Source: Ruminococcus sp.
GTDB taxonomy: Bacteria > Bacillota > Clostridia > Oscillospirales > Ruminococcaceae
Assembly (NCBI RefSeq): GCF_024691275.1
Contig: NZ_JAILNU010000100.1
Location: 1-64,000, forward strand
Reading direction: 5' to 3'
Length of the DNA: 64,000 bases
The number at the start of each line of letters is the position of its first letter. Position 1 is the first letter of the stretch. Shown in pieces: positions 49,297 to 58,597 of this stretch. Position numbers and translations under genes: made by a program. The notes beneath the pieces were generated by a model, which worked only from the letters and a program-made list of their open reading frames with translations, did no database searches and was not told where the DNA came from.

Positions 49297-51723
49297 GTGA
49301 TAAATACAAATCCGTCAAAGGCAATGCGATTCAGGACGAAAGTTGTTATGACAGCTGCTTTCAGCGCATTGTTTGCGGCTGTTGCAGGTAACTTTTTTAA
49401 GATATCTGTACTTGATAACAAAAAATATCAGGATATGGCAAACGATCAGCACTTTGGTTCGATAAGCCTTTCAGCTCACAGAGGTGCTATATATGACGCT
49501 AATGGCGTTACTCTTGCAAAGAGCGCCACTGTGTATAAGGTGTTTGTCGATCCGAAAAACTTCAACGAGAGCCTTGAAAGTATGCAGAAGCTCATCGACA
49601 AGCGCAACCTCGACAAGGCGAACGGTACATATACCCCGTCGTATGACGAGGACGGCAACGAAAAAGGCGTTCTGCCTGCATCATCAGATGCGTTCAAGGA
49701 AGAAGCTGCCAATTACCTCGCTTCAAAGCTGGGTGTATCTGCCGATAAGGTGAAAAGAGCCTTCGAGCAGGACAGTCAGTACGTCGTCCTTCAGGATAAG
49801 GTCGAAAAGCCCATCGCAGATGAGATAGTGGATTACTTCCTCGATGCAGGTATAGTTGCTGTAAACGTCGAGGAGGACACCAAGCGCTACTATCCTCAGA
49901 AGGAGCTTGCAGCTTCTGTCATAGGATTTACGACAGACGATGCCAATGTTGCTTATGGTGTTGAGTCATATTATGATAAGTACCTTGCGGGTATTGACGG
50001 CAGAACTGTTTCCGCCAAGGATTCAACAGGTAAGGAGCTGCCTTACAGGTACTCGAAGACCTTCGAGCCTAAGGACGGCTCAGATGTATATCTGACTATT
50101 GACAGAGAGATACAGTATATCCTCGAAAAACATCTTCAGGAAATGATACAGGATCACGGTATCAAGAACCGTGCTTGTGCTGTACTTATGAACCCTAAAA
50201 CAGGTGCTGTTCTCGGAATGGCTACCTATCCGAGCTTCGATATCAATGAACCATCAGAGCTTTCAAGTGATATGCTGCTCAAGAAGGTATTCACCGAGAA
50301 GGAGATAGACAATCCGACTGAACAGGACATAAAAAAGTATCTTCCCGAAGCTATTGAGCGTCAGCGCCGAAACAAGTGCATAAGCGAGCGTTACGAACCC
50401 GGTTCGGTATTCAAGATAATCACAGCTGCTTCTGCTATTGAGGAAAAAGCTATCGACATAGACACATTCTCGTACTGCTGTAACGGTTTTGAGTTGCTCC
50501 CGAACGGTAATGATACCCTCAGGATCAACTGTCATGAGCTTGGAGGTCATGGTATAGAGTCATTCCAGAAAGCACTCACCGATTCGTGCAACCCGTCATT
50601 CATGGCAATGGGAAATGCCCTCGGCATAAATAAGTTCCACTACTATTTCGATGCTTTCGGCTTTGAAGAGGCTACGGGTATAGACCTTCCTTATGAAGGA
50701 AACGGAATACTTCCTCCGCTCAAAGAAACTAACGGCATACCTGCTATGAACCACATAGACCTTGCCGAGGCTTCTTTCGGACAGTGTGAAACTGTTACCC
50801 CGATAGAGCTTATAACAGCTTGCAGCGCTGTTATCAACGGCGGATATCTTCTTCAGCCTTATGTTGTCAGCAAGGTGGTCGACAGCGACGGAAATATCGT
50901 CCTCAAAAATGAGCGCACAGTAAGACGACAGGTTATTTCAGAAGATACATCGGCTAAGATGCGCAATGCTCTTCACGAAGTCGTTGAAAAGAATCCTAAT
51001 GGAAATGTCAACCTCAAGGGTTATGCAATAGGCGGCAAATCGGGTACATCTCAGCGACTCAGTGAGCTGAACAACTCTGATTCCGCAAATAACAAGGAAG
51101 ACGCAAATACAATGGAATACGGTGCGTCATACATCTGCTTTACACCTGCGGATGATCCCGAACTGATACTCCTTGTGCTTGGTGATATGCCTGACAACAG
51201 ACCTGACCGTTATTACGGAAGCTTCGTTGCAGTTCCTTGTGCGAAGGATATACTCACAGATGTGCTCCAGTACCTGGACAAGAGCCCTGAGTATAACGAG
51301 AAGGAGCTTGAAAACCTCGATATAAAGGTGCCTCTCATAAAGGGCGCATCAATAGATGAAGCAAAAAGACAGCTCATGGAAAAGGGTGTGCTTGAAGAGA
51401 ACATCATTGTTAAGGGCAGCGGAATTGAGGTAATTGAACAGTCGCCGCAGACAGGTAAGTATATCTCCAAGGACGGAATGGTATACTTGTATACAGAGAA
51501 GGGCAATACTTCAGAAATGGTATCTGTTCCTGATTTCTCATACTACTCGCCGGCTGCGCTGGATCAGGCGATATATGAATATGAGCTGAATTATCTGGTC
51601 AAAACTGCAATAACAGGGCAGGAAGACGCTTACGTCAAGAGCCAGAGCATAGCTCCCGGAACTATGGTGCCAAAGGGTACGACTATTGAATTTGAGTTCC
51701 AGCTGCAATTGTTCAACGACTGA
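49297..51723 (+). CDS. ftsI: Division-type class B penicillin-binding protein with PASTA domains (FtsI/SpoVD-like)
   Basis: This transpeptidase cross-links septal peptidoglycan. The protein has one N-terminal membrane helix (VVMTAAFSALFAAVAGNFF), a PBP dimerisation region, active-site motifs PGSVFK (about 369), SCN (about 430) and KSGT (about 580), and two C-terminal PASTA domains (about 678-808; VPLIKGASIDEAKRQLMEKG and VPDFSYYSPAALDQAIYEYE). The start is uncertain: GTG 49297 follows AGAGGAAG with 9 bases and gives 808 residues, ATG 49324 lacks a good site, and ATG 49240 lies inside the terminator hairpin. It sits between ftsL and murE as usual. Confidence 0.9.
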   Translation: MINTNPSKAMRFRTKVVMTAAFSALFAAVAGNFFKISVLDNKKYQDMANDQHFGSISLSAHRGAIYDANGVTLAKSATVYKVFVDPKNFNESLESMQKLIDKRNLDKANGTYTPSYDEDGNEKGVLPASSDAFKEEAANYLASKLGVSADKVKRAFEQDSQYVVLQDKVEKPIADEIVDYFLDAGIVAVNVEEDTKRYYPQKELAASVIGFTTDDANVAYGVESYYDKYLAGIDGRTVSAKDSTGKELPYRYSKTFEPKDGSDVYLTIDREIQYILEKHLQEMIQDHGIKNRACAVLMNPKTGAVLGMATYPSFDINEPSELSSDMLLKKVFTEKEIDNPTEQDIKKYLPEAIERQRRNKCISERYEPGSVFKIITAASAIEEKAIDIDTFSYCCNGFELLPNGNDTLRINCHELGGHGIESFQKALTDSCNPSFMAMGNALGINKFHYYFDAFGFEEATGIDLPYEGNGILPPLKETNGIPAMNHIDLAEASFGQCETVTPIELITACSAVINGGYLLQPYVVSKVVDSDGNIVLKNERTVRRQVISEDTSAKMRNALHEVVEKNPNGNVNLKGYAIGGKSGTSQRLSELNNSDSANNKEDANTMEYGASYICFTPADDPELILLVLGDMPDNRPDRYYGSFVAVPCAKDILTDVLQYLDKSPEYNEKELENLDIKVPLIKGASIDEAKRQLMEKGVLEENIIVKGSGIEVIEQSPQTGKYISKDGMVYLYTEKGNTSEMVSVPDFSYYSPAALDQAIYEYELNYLVKTAITGQEDAYVKSQSIAPGTMVPKGTTIEFEFQLQLFND

Positions 51724-51759
51724 TATACTTTTAAATATAAAGACAGGAGGCAGACAAAA

Positions 51760-53199
51760 ATGAAATTACGCGATCTTATAGAAAATAACGCCGTTACTGC
51801 AATTGGTGATATTGAAATAAGCTCCGTGACCGATGATACGCGCAAGGTGACTGAGGGCAGCCTCTTTGTCTGCGTAAAGGGCGGAAGCTTTGACGGTCAT
51901 ACCGCAGCTGCGGAAATGCTCGAAAAGGGTGCGGCAGCGGTCGTGTGCGAGCGTGACCTCGGACTGGGAGACCGCCAGATAATCACAGACAATTCAAGAA
52001 AGCTCTACGGACAGATATGCTCCGCATGGTTCGGACACCCCGAACGCAAACTGAAAATGATAGGCGTTACAGGTACTAACGGTAAGACTACCATTACTAA
52101 TGTTATAAAGCATATCCTCATGAAGAACGGTCACAAGACAGGTCTTGTGGGAACTATACAGAATGAGATCGGCAATGAGGTCGTCCATACCGATAATACC
52201 ACACCTATGGCTTACGACTTCATGCAGCTTCTCGCAAAAATGGCTGATGCAGGCTGCGAGTATGTGGTAATGGAGGTATCCTCCTTCGGACTGTGCCAGT
52301 ACAGGATAGGCGCTTCATATTTCGATATTGCGGTGTTCACTAACCTTACTCAGGATCACCTCGACTATCACAAGGATATGGAGGAATACTATCAGGCAAA
52401 GAAGATGCTGTTCGATATCTGTGATACGGCAATTATCAATGCAGATGATGACTACGGCAGAAGACTTTACGGTGAAGTTGACTGTAAAAAGCTCAGCTTC
52501 AGCGTCAGGGAAAATGCGGATTTTTATGCAGACGGCATAAAGATAAAGTCAACAGGTTCCAGCTTCTGGTTCTGCAGCGGTGATAAGTCTCACCTTATCA
52601 AGGTGAGAATGCCGGGACTGTTCAATGTCTCGAATATAACGGCTGCAATAGCAGCCTGCCTTGAAGCAGGTCTTAGTATCGACAATATTATCCCCGCTGT
52701 TGAAGAGTACAACGGCGTGAAGGGAAGATGTGAAGTCATTCCGACAGGCAGAGATTTTACCGTTATCTGTGACTATGCTCATACTCCCGATGCAATTGAG
52801 AATATTCTTCGCAGCGTTAAGGAGTATACGGAAAATGACCTGATCTGCCTTTTCGGCTGCGGCGGAAACCGCGATGCTGCAAAGCGCCCGAAAATGGCAA
52901 GAGCAGCAGCAAAATATGCCGATAAGCTCATCGTTACCTCGGATAATCCGCGAAATGAAGACCCCGATGCCATTATCAGGGACATTCTTGCGGGTCTTGA
53001 AGGACAGCAGGTCAACTATGATGTTGTAACCGACAGAAGAGAAGCTATATATCATGCCTTGAAAATTGCTGAGAAAGGTGATATAATAGTACTTGCGGGC
53101 AAGGGACATGAGGATTATCAGATACTTGCCGGCATGGAGCATATCCACTTCGATGAGCGCGAAGTGGTTGCCGATGGTCTTAAATTGCTCGATAAATAA
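51760..53199 (+). CDS. murE: UDP-MurNAc-L-Ala-D-Glu--meso-diaminopimelate ligase MurE
   Basis: MurE adds the third residue of the stem peptide with ATP. The 479-residue protein has DDTRKVTEGSLFVCVKGG at the N-terminus, the ATP loop GVTGTNGKTTITNVI near residue 105, NTTPMAYDFMQLL, EVSSFGLCQYR, FTNLTQDHLDYH and CDYAHTPDAIENIL. The DNPR motif (VTSDNPRNEDP near 395) predicts meso-diaminopimelate, not lysine. CAGGAGG precedes the ATG. It lies between the PBP and mraY genes. Confidence 0.97.
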   Translation: MKLRDLIENNAVTAIGDIEISSVTDDTRKVTEGSLFVCVKGGSFDGHTAAAEMLEKGAAAVVCERDLGLGDRQIITDNSRKLYGQICSAWFGHPERKLKMIGVTGTNGKTTITNVIKHILMKNGHKTGLVGTIQNEIGNEVVHTDNTTPMAYDFMQLLAKMADAGCEYVVMEVSSFGLCQYRIGASYFDIAVFTNLTQDHLDYHKDMEEYYQAKKMLFDICDTAIINADDDYGRRLYGEVDCKKLSFSVRENADFYADGIKIKSTGSSFWFCSGDKSHLIKVRMPGLFNVSNITAAIAACLEAGLSIDNIIPAVEEYNGVKGRCEVIPTGRDFTVICDYAHTPDAIENILRSVKEYTENDLICLFGCGGNRDAAKRPKMARAAAKYADKLIVTSDNPRNEDPDAIIRDILAGLEGQQVNYDVVTDRREAIYHALKIAEKGDIIVLAGKGHEDYQILAGMEHIHFDEREVVADGLKLLDK

Positions 53200-53222
53200 A
53201 AAACTGGAGTTGTTATATTAAA

Positions 53223-54260
53223 ATGTCTTTCTGGGTAATTAATCTTGTCACAGCACTTCTTTCATTCGTGATAGCAGGAGTTTCGGGTATATTCCTTGTA
53301 CCGTTCCTGCATAAGATAAAATTCGGTCAGCCTATCAAGACTGAGGACGGCCCTAAGTGGCACGCCAAAAAACAGGGAACTCCCACAATGGGCGGCTTCA
53401 TGTTCATAATCTCAACGATCATAACCGCTATTGCAGGATACTGGATATACAGGTGGAAAACAGGGATAGATACCACTGACAGCGAAAGCTTCAAGATGTT
53501 CTACCGCCTTCTCAGCTGTATAATATTTGCCGCTTCATTCGGATTCCTCGGATTTATTGATGACTATAAAAAGGTTGCCCAGAAGAAAAATGACGGTCTT
53601 ACACCGTGGCAGAAAATAGCCATACAGGTAATATGCGGCGGAGGGTTCCTCTTTGCGATAAGATACTTTGGAGATAAGTCAACAAAAATCGACTTAGGTT
53701 TCTGGAGTACGCCTTCCCTGGGGATATTCTACTATATCCTTATGATGCTTGTGATAATATACCTTACAAATGCGGTTAATCTCACAGACGGAGTTGATGG
53801 TCTGTGCGGTTCGGTAACATTTGTGGCTATGCTGATATTCACAGTATGCTGCTCGATACTCAAACAGAATGAGATGACCTGCTATACCATGGCACTGGCA
53901 GGAGGCTGCCTTGGCTTCCTCCTGTGGAACCTCAACCCTGCAAAATGCTTCATGGGCGATACGGGTTCTATGTTCCTCGGCGCTTCTGTTACAGCTATCA
54001 GTCTTATTCTTCATAAGCATCTGCTTATGATACTTGTTGCTCTTGTTTACATCATCGAGGCACTCTCCGTTGTTATACAGGTAAGCTACTTCAAGTATAC
54101 AAAGAAGAAGTACGGAGAGGGCAGACGTATATTCAAGATGACTCCTATCCACCACCATTTTGAAATGAGCGGATTCAGTGAGTACAAAATAGTGATAACT
54201 TTTTCGCTCTGCGGCATTATTTTCGGAGTTCTGGGAATAATTACACTGCTGGCATTCTGA
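53223..54260 (+). CDS. mraY: Phospho-N-acetylmuramoyl-pentapeptide transferase MraY
   Basis: MraY moves phospho-MurNAc-pentapeptide to undecaprenyl phosphate in the membrane, giving lipid I. The 345-residue protein has about ten helices, KWHAKKQGTPTMGGFMFI near residue 45, GFIDDYKKVAQKKNDGLTPWQKI with the Asp pair near 117, NAVNLTDGVDGLCG near 185, FMGDTGSMFLGA near 243 and the MTPIHHHFEMSG end. GGAGTTG precedes the ATG. The next gene is ftsW after 35 bases; the usual murD is missing between them. Confidence 0.97.
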   Translation: MSFWVINLVTALLSFVIAGVSGIFLVPFLHKIKFGQPIKTEDGPKWHAKKQGTPTMGGFMFIISTIITAIAGYWIYRWKTGIDTTDSESFKMFYRLLSCIIFAASFGFLGFIDDYKKVAQKKNDGLTPWQKIAIQVICGGGFLFAIRYFGDKSTKIDLGFWSTPSLGIFYYILMMLVIIYLTNAVNLTDGVDGLCGSVTFVAMLIFTVCCSILKQNEMTCYTMALAGGCLGFLLWNLNPAKCFMGDTGSMFLGASVTAISLILHKHLLMILVALVYIIEALSVVIQVSYFKYTKKKYGEGRRIFKMTPIHHHFEMSGFSEYKIVITFSLCGIIFGVLGIITLLAF

Positions 54261-54295
54261 TGAAGATACATTAAGTCAGACCATAAGGAGGAAAA

Positions 54296-55573
54296 ATGGC
54301 TGCAAGCAATACTGAAAATAAAAAGCGTCCTGTATTCAGAAACGTGGTTTCCGGAGGCAGACGCGGAGATATAAGTCTGTCATTCTTTGCTTATGTAATG
54401 ATACTGCTTGTAGTCGGTATCGTTATGATGTCCTCGGCAAGCTATGCGTGGGCATACAGTGAGCACGGCGGTGACGGACTGTACTATGCTAAGAATCAGG
54501 CGAAGAATGCTGTTATCGGCTTCATCGCTATGATTTTTTTCATGAGACTGGATTATCACAATTTCAAGAACCTGAAAATACCTATGCTGAAAAAACTGAA
54601 TATTGCAAGCCTGTTTTATATCATAGGAGCTGTGCTGCTTATAGCCGTTCTTCTTATCGGTAACGATGAGGGCGGTTCTATGGGAGCTCGCCGCTGGATA
54701 GACATAGGCCCGCTCAACCTTCAGCCTTCTGAGGTGGCAAAGCTGGCACTTATCATATTCTTTGCCTACAGCATGGAGCGCGACGGAAAGAAAATGGATA
54801 CCTTTATGACAGGTGTTGTGAAATATGCCTGCATCATGGGCTTGTATGTGCTGCTCATAGCGCTTGAAAGGCACATTTCAGGTATCATGCTTATCGGCAC
54901 CATAGCGGTTGCAATGATGCTCTGCGGCGGTGTCAACAGGAAACATTTCATTGCACTGGGCGCAAGTGCGATCGGTCTTGCGATAGCGTATGTCTCGTGG
55001 CAGGCGCAGATTCCCGGAAGTTACGTAAGTGTGCGTATAAAGTCATGGGATAATCCGTTCGCTGATAAGCTGGGCGATACATGGCAGACTGCAAACTCAC
55101 TCATCGCTATTGGTTCGGGCGGACTTTTCGGTCTCGGTCTCGGAAACTCACGTCAGAAGTATCTCTATCTCCCTGAGACAAAGAACGACTTCGTTTTCCC
55201 TATAGTTTGCGAGGAGCTTGGCTATGTGGGAGCACTGGCGATAATTATTGTATTCTTCCTTCTCGTTGTGGAAGGTTATTCTATAGCTGTACGCTGCAAG
55301 GATCGTTTCGGTATGCTCATCGCTGTTGGTATCACTACACAGATAGGCATACAGACAGTTCTTAACCTTGCCGTTGTCAGCAATCTGATACCTAATACCG
55401 GTATCAGTCTGCCGTTTTTCAGCTACGGCGGTACTGCACTTATAATGCAGCTTGCAGAAATGGGCATAATGTTGAATATCTCACAGCACAGGTATTATCC
55501 TGATGAAAAGCCCAAGATCCAAAAGAAGAAAAGGCAGAAGCAGATAAATGAAGCTGAGCCAAAAGGAGCATAA
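54296..55573 (+). CDS. ftsW: SEDS-family peptidoglycan polymerase FtsW
   Basis: This integral membrane glycosyltransferase polymerises lipid II at the septum with its partner PBP. The 425-residue protein has about ten membrane helices and the SEDS features: GARRWIDIGPLNLQPSEVAKLALIIFFA near residue 125, SYVSVRIKSWDNPFADKLGDTWQT, ALIAIGSGGLFGLGLGNSRQKYLYLPETKNDFVFPI near 270, and ISLPFFSYGGTALI near 372. AGGAGG precedes the ATG. It directly precedes murG by 2 bases. Elongation SEDS (RodA) is less likely from its place in dcw. Confidence 0.95.
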   Translation: MAASNTENKKRPVFRNVVSGGRRGDISLSFFAYVMILLVVGIVMMSSASYAWAYSEHGGDGLYYAKNQAKNAVIGFIAMIFFMRLDYHNFKNLKIPMLKKLNIASLFYIIGAVLLIAVLLIGNDEGGSMGARRWIDIGPLNLQPSEVAKLALIIFFAYSMERDGKKMDTFMTGVVKYACIMGLYVLLIALERHISGIMLIGTIAVAMMLCGGVNRKHFIALGASAIGLAIAYVSWQAQIPGSYVSVRIKSWDNPFADKLGDTWQTANSLIAIGSGGLFGLGLGNSRQKYLYLPETKNDFVFPIVCEELGYVGALAIIIVFFLLVVEGYSIAVRCKDRFGMLIAVGITTQIGIQTVLNLAVVSNLIPNTGISLPFFSYGGTALIMQLAEMGIMLNISQHRYYPDEKPKIQKKKRQKQINEAEPKGA

Positions 55574-55575
55574 GT

Positions 55576-56706
55576 ATGAGAGTACTCATTGCCTGCGGCG
55601 GAACAGGCGGACATATCAACCCAGGTCTTGCGATAGCAGATATTATCAAGAAAAAATATCCCGATACAGAGTTCCTTTTTGCAGGAACTCCAAAGGGCAT
55701 GGAGGCAAAACTTGTGCCGAAAGCAGGATATAAGCTTGAAACTATCAAGGTCGCAGGCTTTCAGAGAAAGATCTCTCTTGAGAATATCGGAAGAAACGCA
55801 AAGGCTGTCGCTTATCTTGTCACATCAGGCAGGAGAGCTGCGCAGATTATTGAGAACTTCAAACCCGATATCGCTATCGGTACAGGCGGATATGCAGCAG
55901 GTCCCGTTATCAGAAAGGCTGCAAGAATGGGAATACCTACGGCTATCCATGAGCAGAATGCGTACCCCGGCGTAACGAATAAGCTGCTTTCAAAAGAAGT
56001 GGACTATGTTATGCTCACGGTTAAGGAAGCGCTGAAATTTATGGACAAGAGCAAGTTCGAGTACAGCGTTACAGGTCTCCCCGTAAGAAGCAATATCAAT
56101 ACTATGAGCCGAGAGGAAGCACGTAAGAAGCTGGGCTTCGATGACAGCTTCACTATACTTTCGTTCGGCGGCAGTCTGGGTGCAGGCTGTATAAACGAGA
56201 CCATGACCGAGGTCATAAAGTGGCACGTCGGCAAGGGACTCAACATAAATCATATCCACGGCTACGGCGGAATGGGCAAGGATACTTTCCCGCAGGCTAT
56301 GCAGGAAGCAGGTATACCGCTCAAATCAGACAGACTTCGTATCACCGAGTACATAAATGATATGGACGTTTGTCTTGCAGCAGCAGACCTCGTTATATGC
56401 CGTTCGGGAGCTTCAACTCTTGCAGAGCTTGAAGCGGCAGGAAAGGCTTCCATACTTATCCCATCGCCGATCGTTGCAGGAAACCATCAGTACCACAATG
56501 CTATGGTGCTTGGAAATGCAGGGGCAGCTGTAGTCATCGAGCAGAAAGATGTTACCAATGATCGCATGATAGCCGAGATTGAAAAGCTCTACGGCGATCA
56601 GCCAAAGATAAAGGCAATGTCGGAAAGCGCTGCAAAGCTTCACCTTACCGATACCAACGAAAGAATACTTGCTGTAATTGAAAAGCTGTTGAAAAAAGCA
56701 AAATAA
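55576..56706 (+). CDS. murG: UDP-GlcNAc:lipid I N-acetylglucosaminyltransferase MurG
   Basis: MurG adds GlcNAc to lipid I to make lipid II at the inner membrane face. The 376-residue protein has ACGGTGGHINPGLAIA at the start, IGTGGYAAGPVIRKAARMGIPTAIHEQNAYPG near residue 100, SFGGSLGAGCINE near 195, and ICRSGASTLAELEAAGKASILIPSPIVAGNHQYHNA near 275. Its ribosome site AAAAGGAG is inside the end of ftsW. It ends the first block of the cluster; two non-dcw genes follow. Confidence 0.97.
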   Translation: MRVLIACGGTGGHINPGLAIADIIKKKYPDTEFLFAGTPKGMEAKLVPKAGYKLETIKVAGFQRKISLENIGRNAKAVAYLVTSGRRAAQIIENFKPDIAIGTGGYAAGPVIRKAARMGIPTAIHEQNAYPGVTNKLLSKEVDYVMLTVKEALKFMDKSKFEYSVTGLPVRSNINTMSREEARKKLGFDDSFTILSFGGSLGAGCINETMTEVIKWHVGKGLNINHIHGYGGMGKDTFPQAMQEAGIPLKSDRLRITEYINDMDVCLAAADLVICRSGASTLAELEAAGKASILIPSPIVAGNHQYHNAMVLGNAGAAVVIEQKDVTNDRMIAEIEKLYGDQPKIKAMSESAAKLHLTDTNERILAVIEKLLKKAK

Positions 56707-56707
56707 T

Positions 56708-57646
56708 ATGGATATTTTGTTCTGTAATATCAAGGAGTACTCTTTTTATAATGGAGTGTAGGAAAAAGAAGCAAATATCGGCGAAGAGATAAATAATTTC
56801 ACTTGTTTAAATGGGACGTATTATGGATATGCAGTAGCCCCCGGAAAGGCGAAGATGTTGAATATAGCAATTCGTTTTTCAAATATCTATAACAGGTATA
56901 AGATGGATTCTTATGCAGATGATGTTCTTGTTGTATGGTTTGCACACGGAAAAATTGCAGGCTGGTATAAACACGCAAGAGTTTATGAAAATATTCAGAC
57001 TCTATCCGAGGATACAGGGAGAGTTTATAGTACATACAATATCGTTTCAAGAGAGGCTGTTCTCATTCCTTTAGAACAGCGCGAGTATTGGGGAGTAAAA
57101 TGGAGATACGTTTACTATCCGACAGATGACAGAGATAGAATTTTTGTTGAACGAGTTTTGGAGTATATAGATAAACATGAAAGATATCTCAGATTTGTCT
57201 CTCAGAAAAGCGAAGAAGAACTGAATAATCTTGACGAGAACAGACTTACAGGCGAAGATGTAGAGCATCTTGGCAAGTACCGCAGAAATCAGGAAGCTTT
57301 CAGGCGGCAGCTTATACGAAAATACGACGGAAAATGCTGTATATGTCCATGTGGGATTAATATGACGGAAGTGTTAATGGCGAGCCATATCAAGCCTTGG
57401 GCGGACAGTGATTGCAACGAAAAGCTCTCATCGTGTAACGGTCTGCTGCTGTGTCCGAATCACGACAAGCTTTTCGACAAGTTCTTGATTTCTTTTGACG
57501 ACGACGGAAAGATACTTATTTCTGAGAAGCTGAAAAAGAATTCTCCTCATTTGTTCAATATCTCAAAAAATACACGCATAGAAGTTGATGAATCAATGAA
57601 ACCGTTCTTAGCATTCCACAGAGCTAAGTTTTTTGATAAAAAATAA
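56708..57646 (+). pseudogene. HNH endonuclease gene with an in-frame amber codon
   Basis: A reading frame from ATG 56708 to TAA 57646 is intact except for one TAG at 56759-56761 (codon 18). Upstream of the TAG it reads MDILFCNIKEYSFYNGV; downstream it continues in the same frame with GEEINNF...YYGYAVAPGK, which looks like the usual N-terminus of this HNH family. The C-terminal part has zinc Cys KCCICPCG, ASHIKPW and CNGLLLCPNHDKLFD, an H-N-H nuclease site that looks complete. If translation starts at ATG 56855 instead, a 263-residue protein lacking about 49 residues results. It lies 2 bases after murG, within dcw. Nonsense mutation or amber read-through are both possible. Confidence 0.7.
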
Positions 57647-57651
57647 ATAAC

Positions 57652-58545
57652 ATGACTAATTTTAAAAAAACATTTACAAACAAAATAATGCTTGACAGCG
57701 GCGCTCTTAACGTATATACTGAGGGTAGCGGAAGTGTTACCATTGTTTTTATGTCAGGCAACGGGGTAACTTCTCCTATACTTGAATATAAGCCTGTATA
57801 TCGCAGAATGTCGCAAAAGTACCGCATAGCTGTCATTGAAAAAGCAGGGTACGGATTCAGCGACAATATGACAACTCCGCGTACTATCGAAAATCTCGTC
57901 GGAGATGACAGGGAAGCGCTGAGGAGAGCTGGCATTGAGCCTCCGTATGTGCTCGCTGCACATTCATATTCGGGACTTGAAGCTGTGTACTGGGCGAATA
58001 CTTACCCCAATGAGGTGAAAGCTCTGCTGAGCATGGATATGGGAATTCCAGATTATGCGCTGTTACAGGCAGATGAAGTTCCTGATGATAAGCGTGACAA
58101 GCTGCTTGAAAGATATCACAGATTCTTGAAACGGGTGGCTAAAGACGGCATTATTGCAAGACTTGTGAGAAATAAAGCCGAGAATGTCTCGGGACTGCTC
58201 ACAGGAAATGCACTGACAGATGACGAAAAAAAACTCTACCGCAGCCTTTTCTATCAGAATATCGCAAACCGCGAATTCGTTGAGGAATCGCGGCAGATGA
58301 CCTATAATGCGAGAAAAGCAGTCGAAACAGGTGCTTTGAAGTGTCCGTGCTGCTTTTTTATAAGCGATATGAAGGGAATGAGCAAAAAAATATCATGGCG
58401 GCAGGCAGGACTGGACTATGCCGAAAAATGCGGCGGAGAGGTCCATCTGTCCGATAAGGGGCATATGATGTATGCTTTTATTCCCGATGAAATGTCGGAA
58501 ACTTTCGATAAATTCCTTGAAGCACACGACATAGGTGTGCAGTAA
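57652..58545 (+). CDS. Alpha/beta hydrolase
   Basis: The 297-residue cytoplasmic protein has the alpha/beta-hydrolase core: GSGSVTIVFMSGNGVTSP near residue 25, IEKAGYGFSDN, nucleophile Ser in AHSYSGLEA near 103, acid in FISDMKG near 250 and His in DKGHMMY near 276. Catalytic residues look intact. Its substrate is unknown. It begins 6 bases after the HNH gene stop with no clear ribosome site, so it may be coupled to it. Both genes interrupt the usual dcw order between murG and murA. Confidence 0.85.
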   Translation: MTNFKKTFTNKIMLDSGALNVYTEGSGSVTIVFMSGNGVTSPILEYKPVYRRMSQKYRIAVIEKAGYGFSDNMTTPRTIENLVGDDREALRRAGIEPPYVLAAHSYSGLEAVYWANTYPNEVKALLSMDMGIPDYALLQADEVPDDKRDKLLERYHRFLKRVAKDGIIARLVRNKAENVSGLLTGNALTDDEKKLYRSLFYQNIANREFVEESRQMTYNARKAVETGALKCPCCFFISDMKGMSKKISWRQAGLDYAEKCGGEVHLSDKGHMMYAFIPDEMSETFDKFLEAHDIGVQ

Positions 58546-58597
58546 CATATATACCTTCCACGGCATACAATACATAAAAATGCTGTGGGGTGGTATA

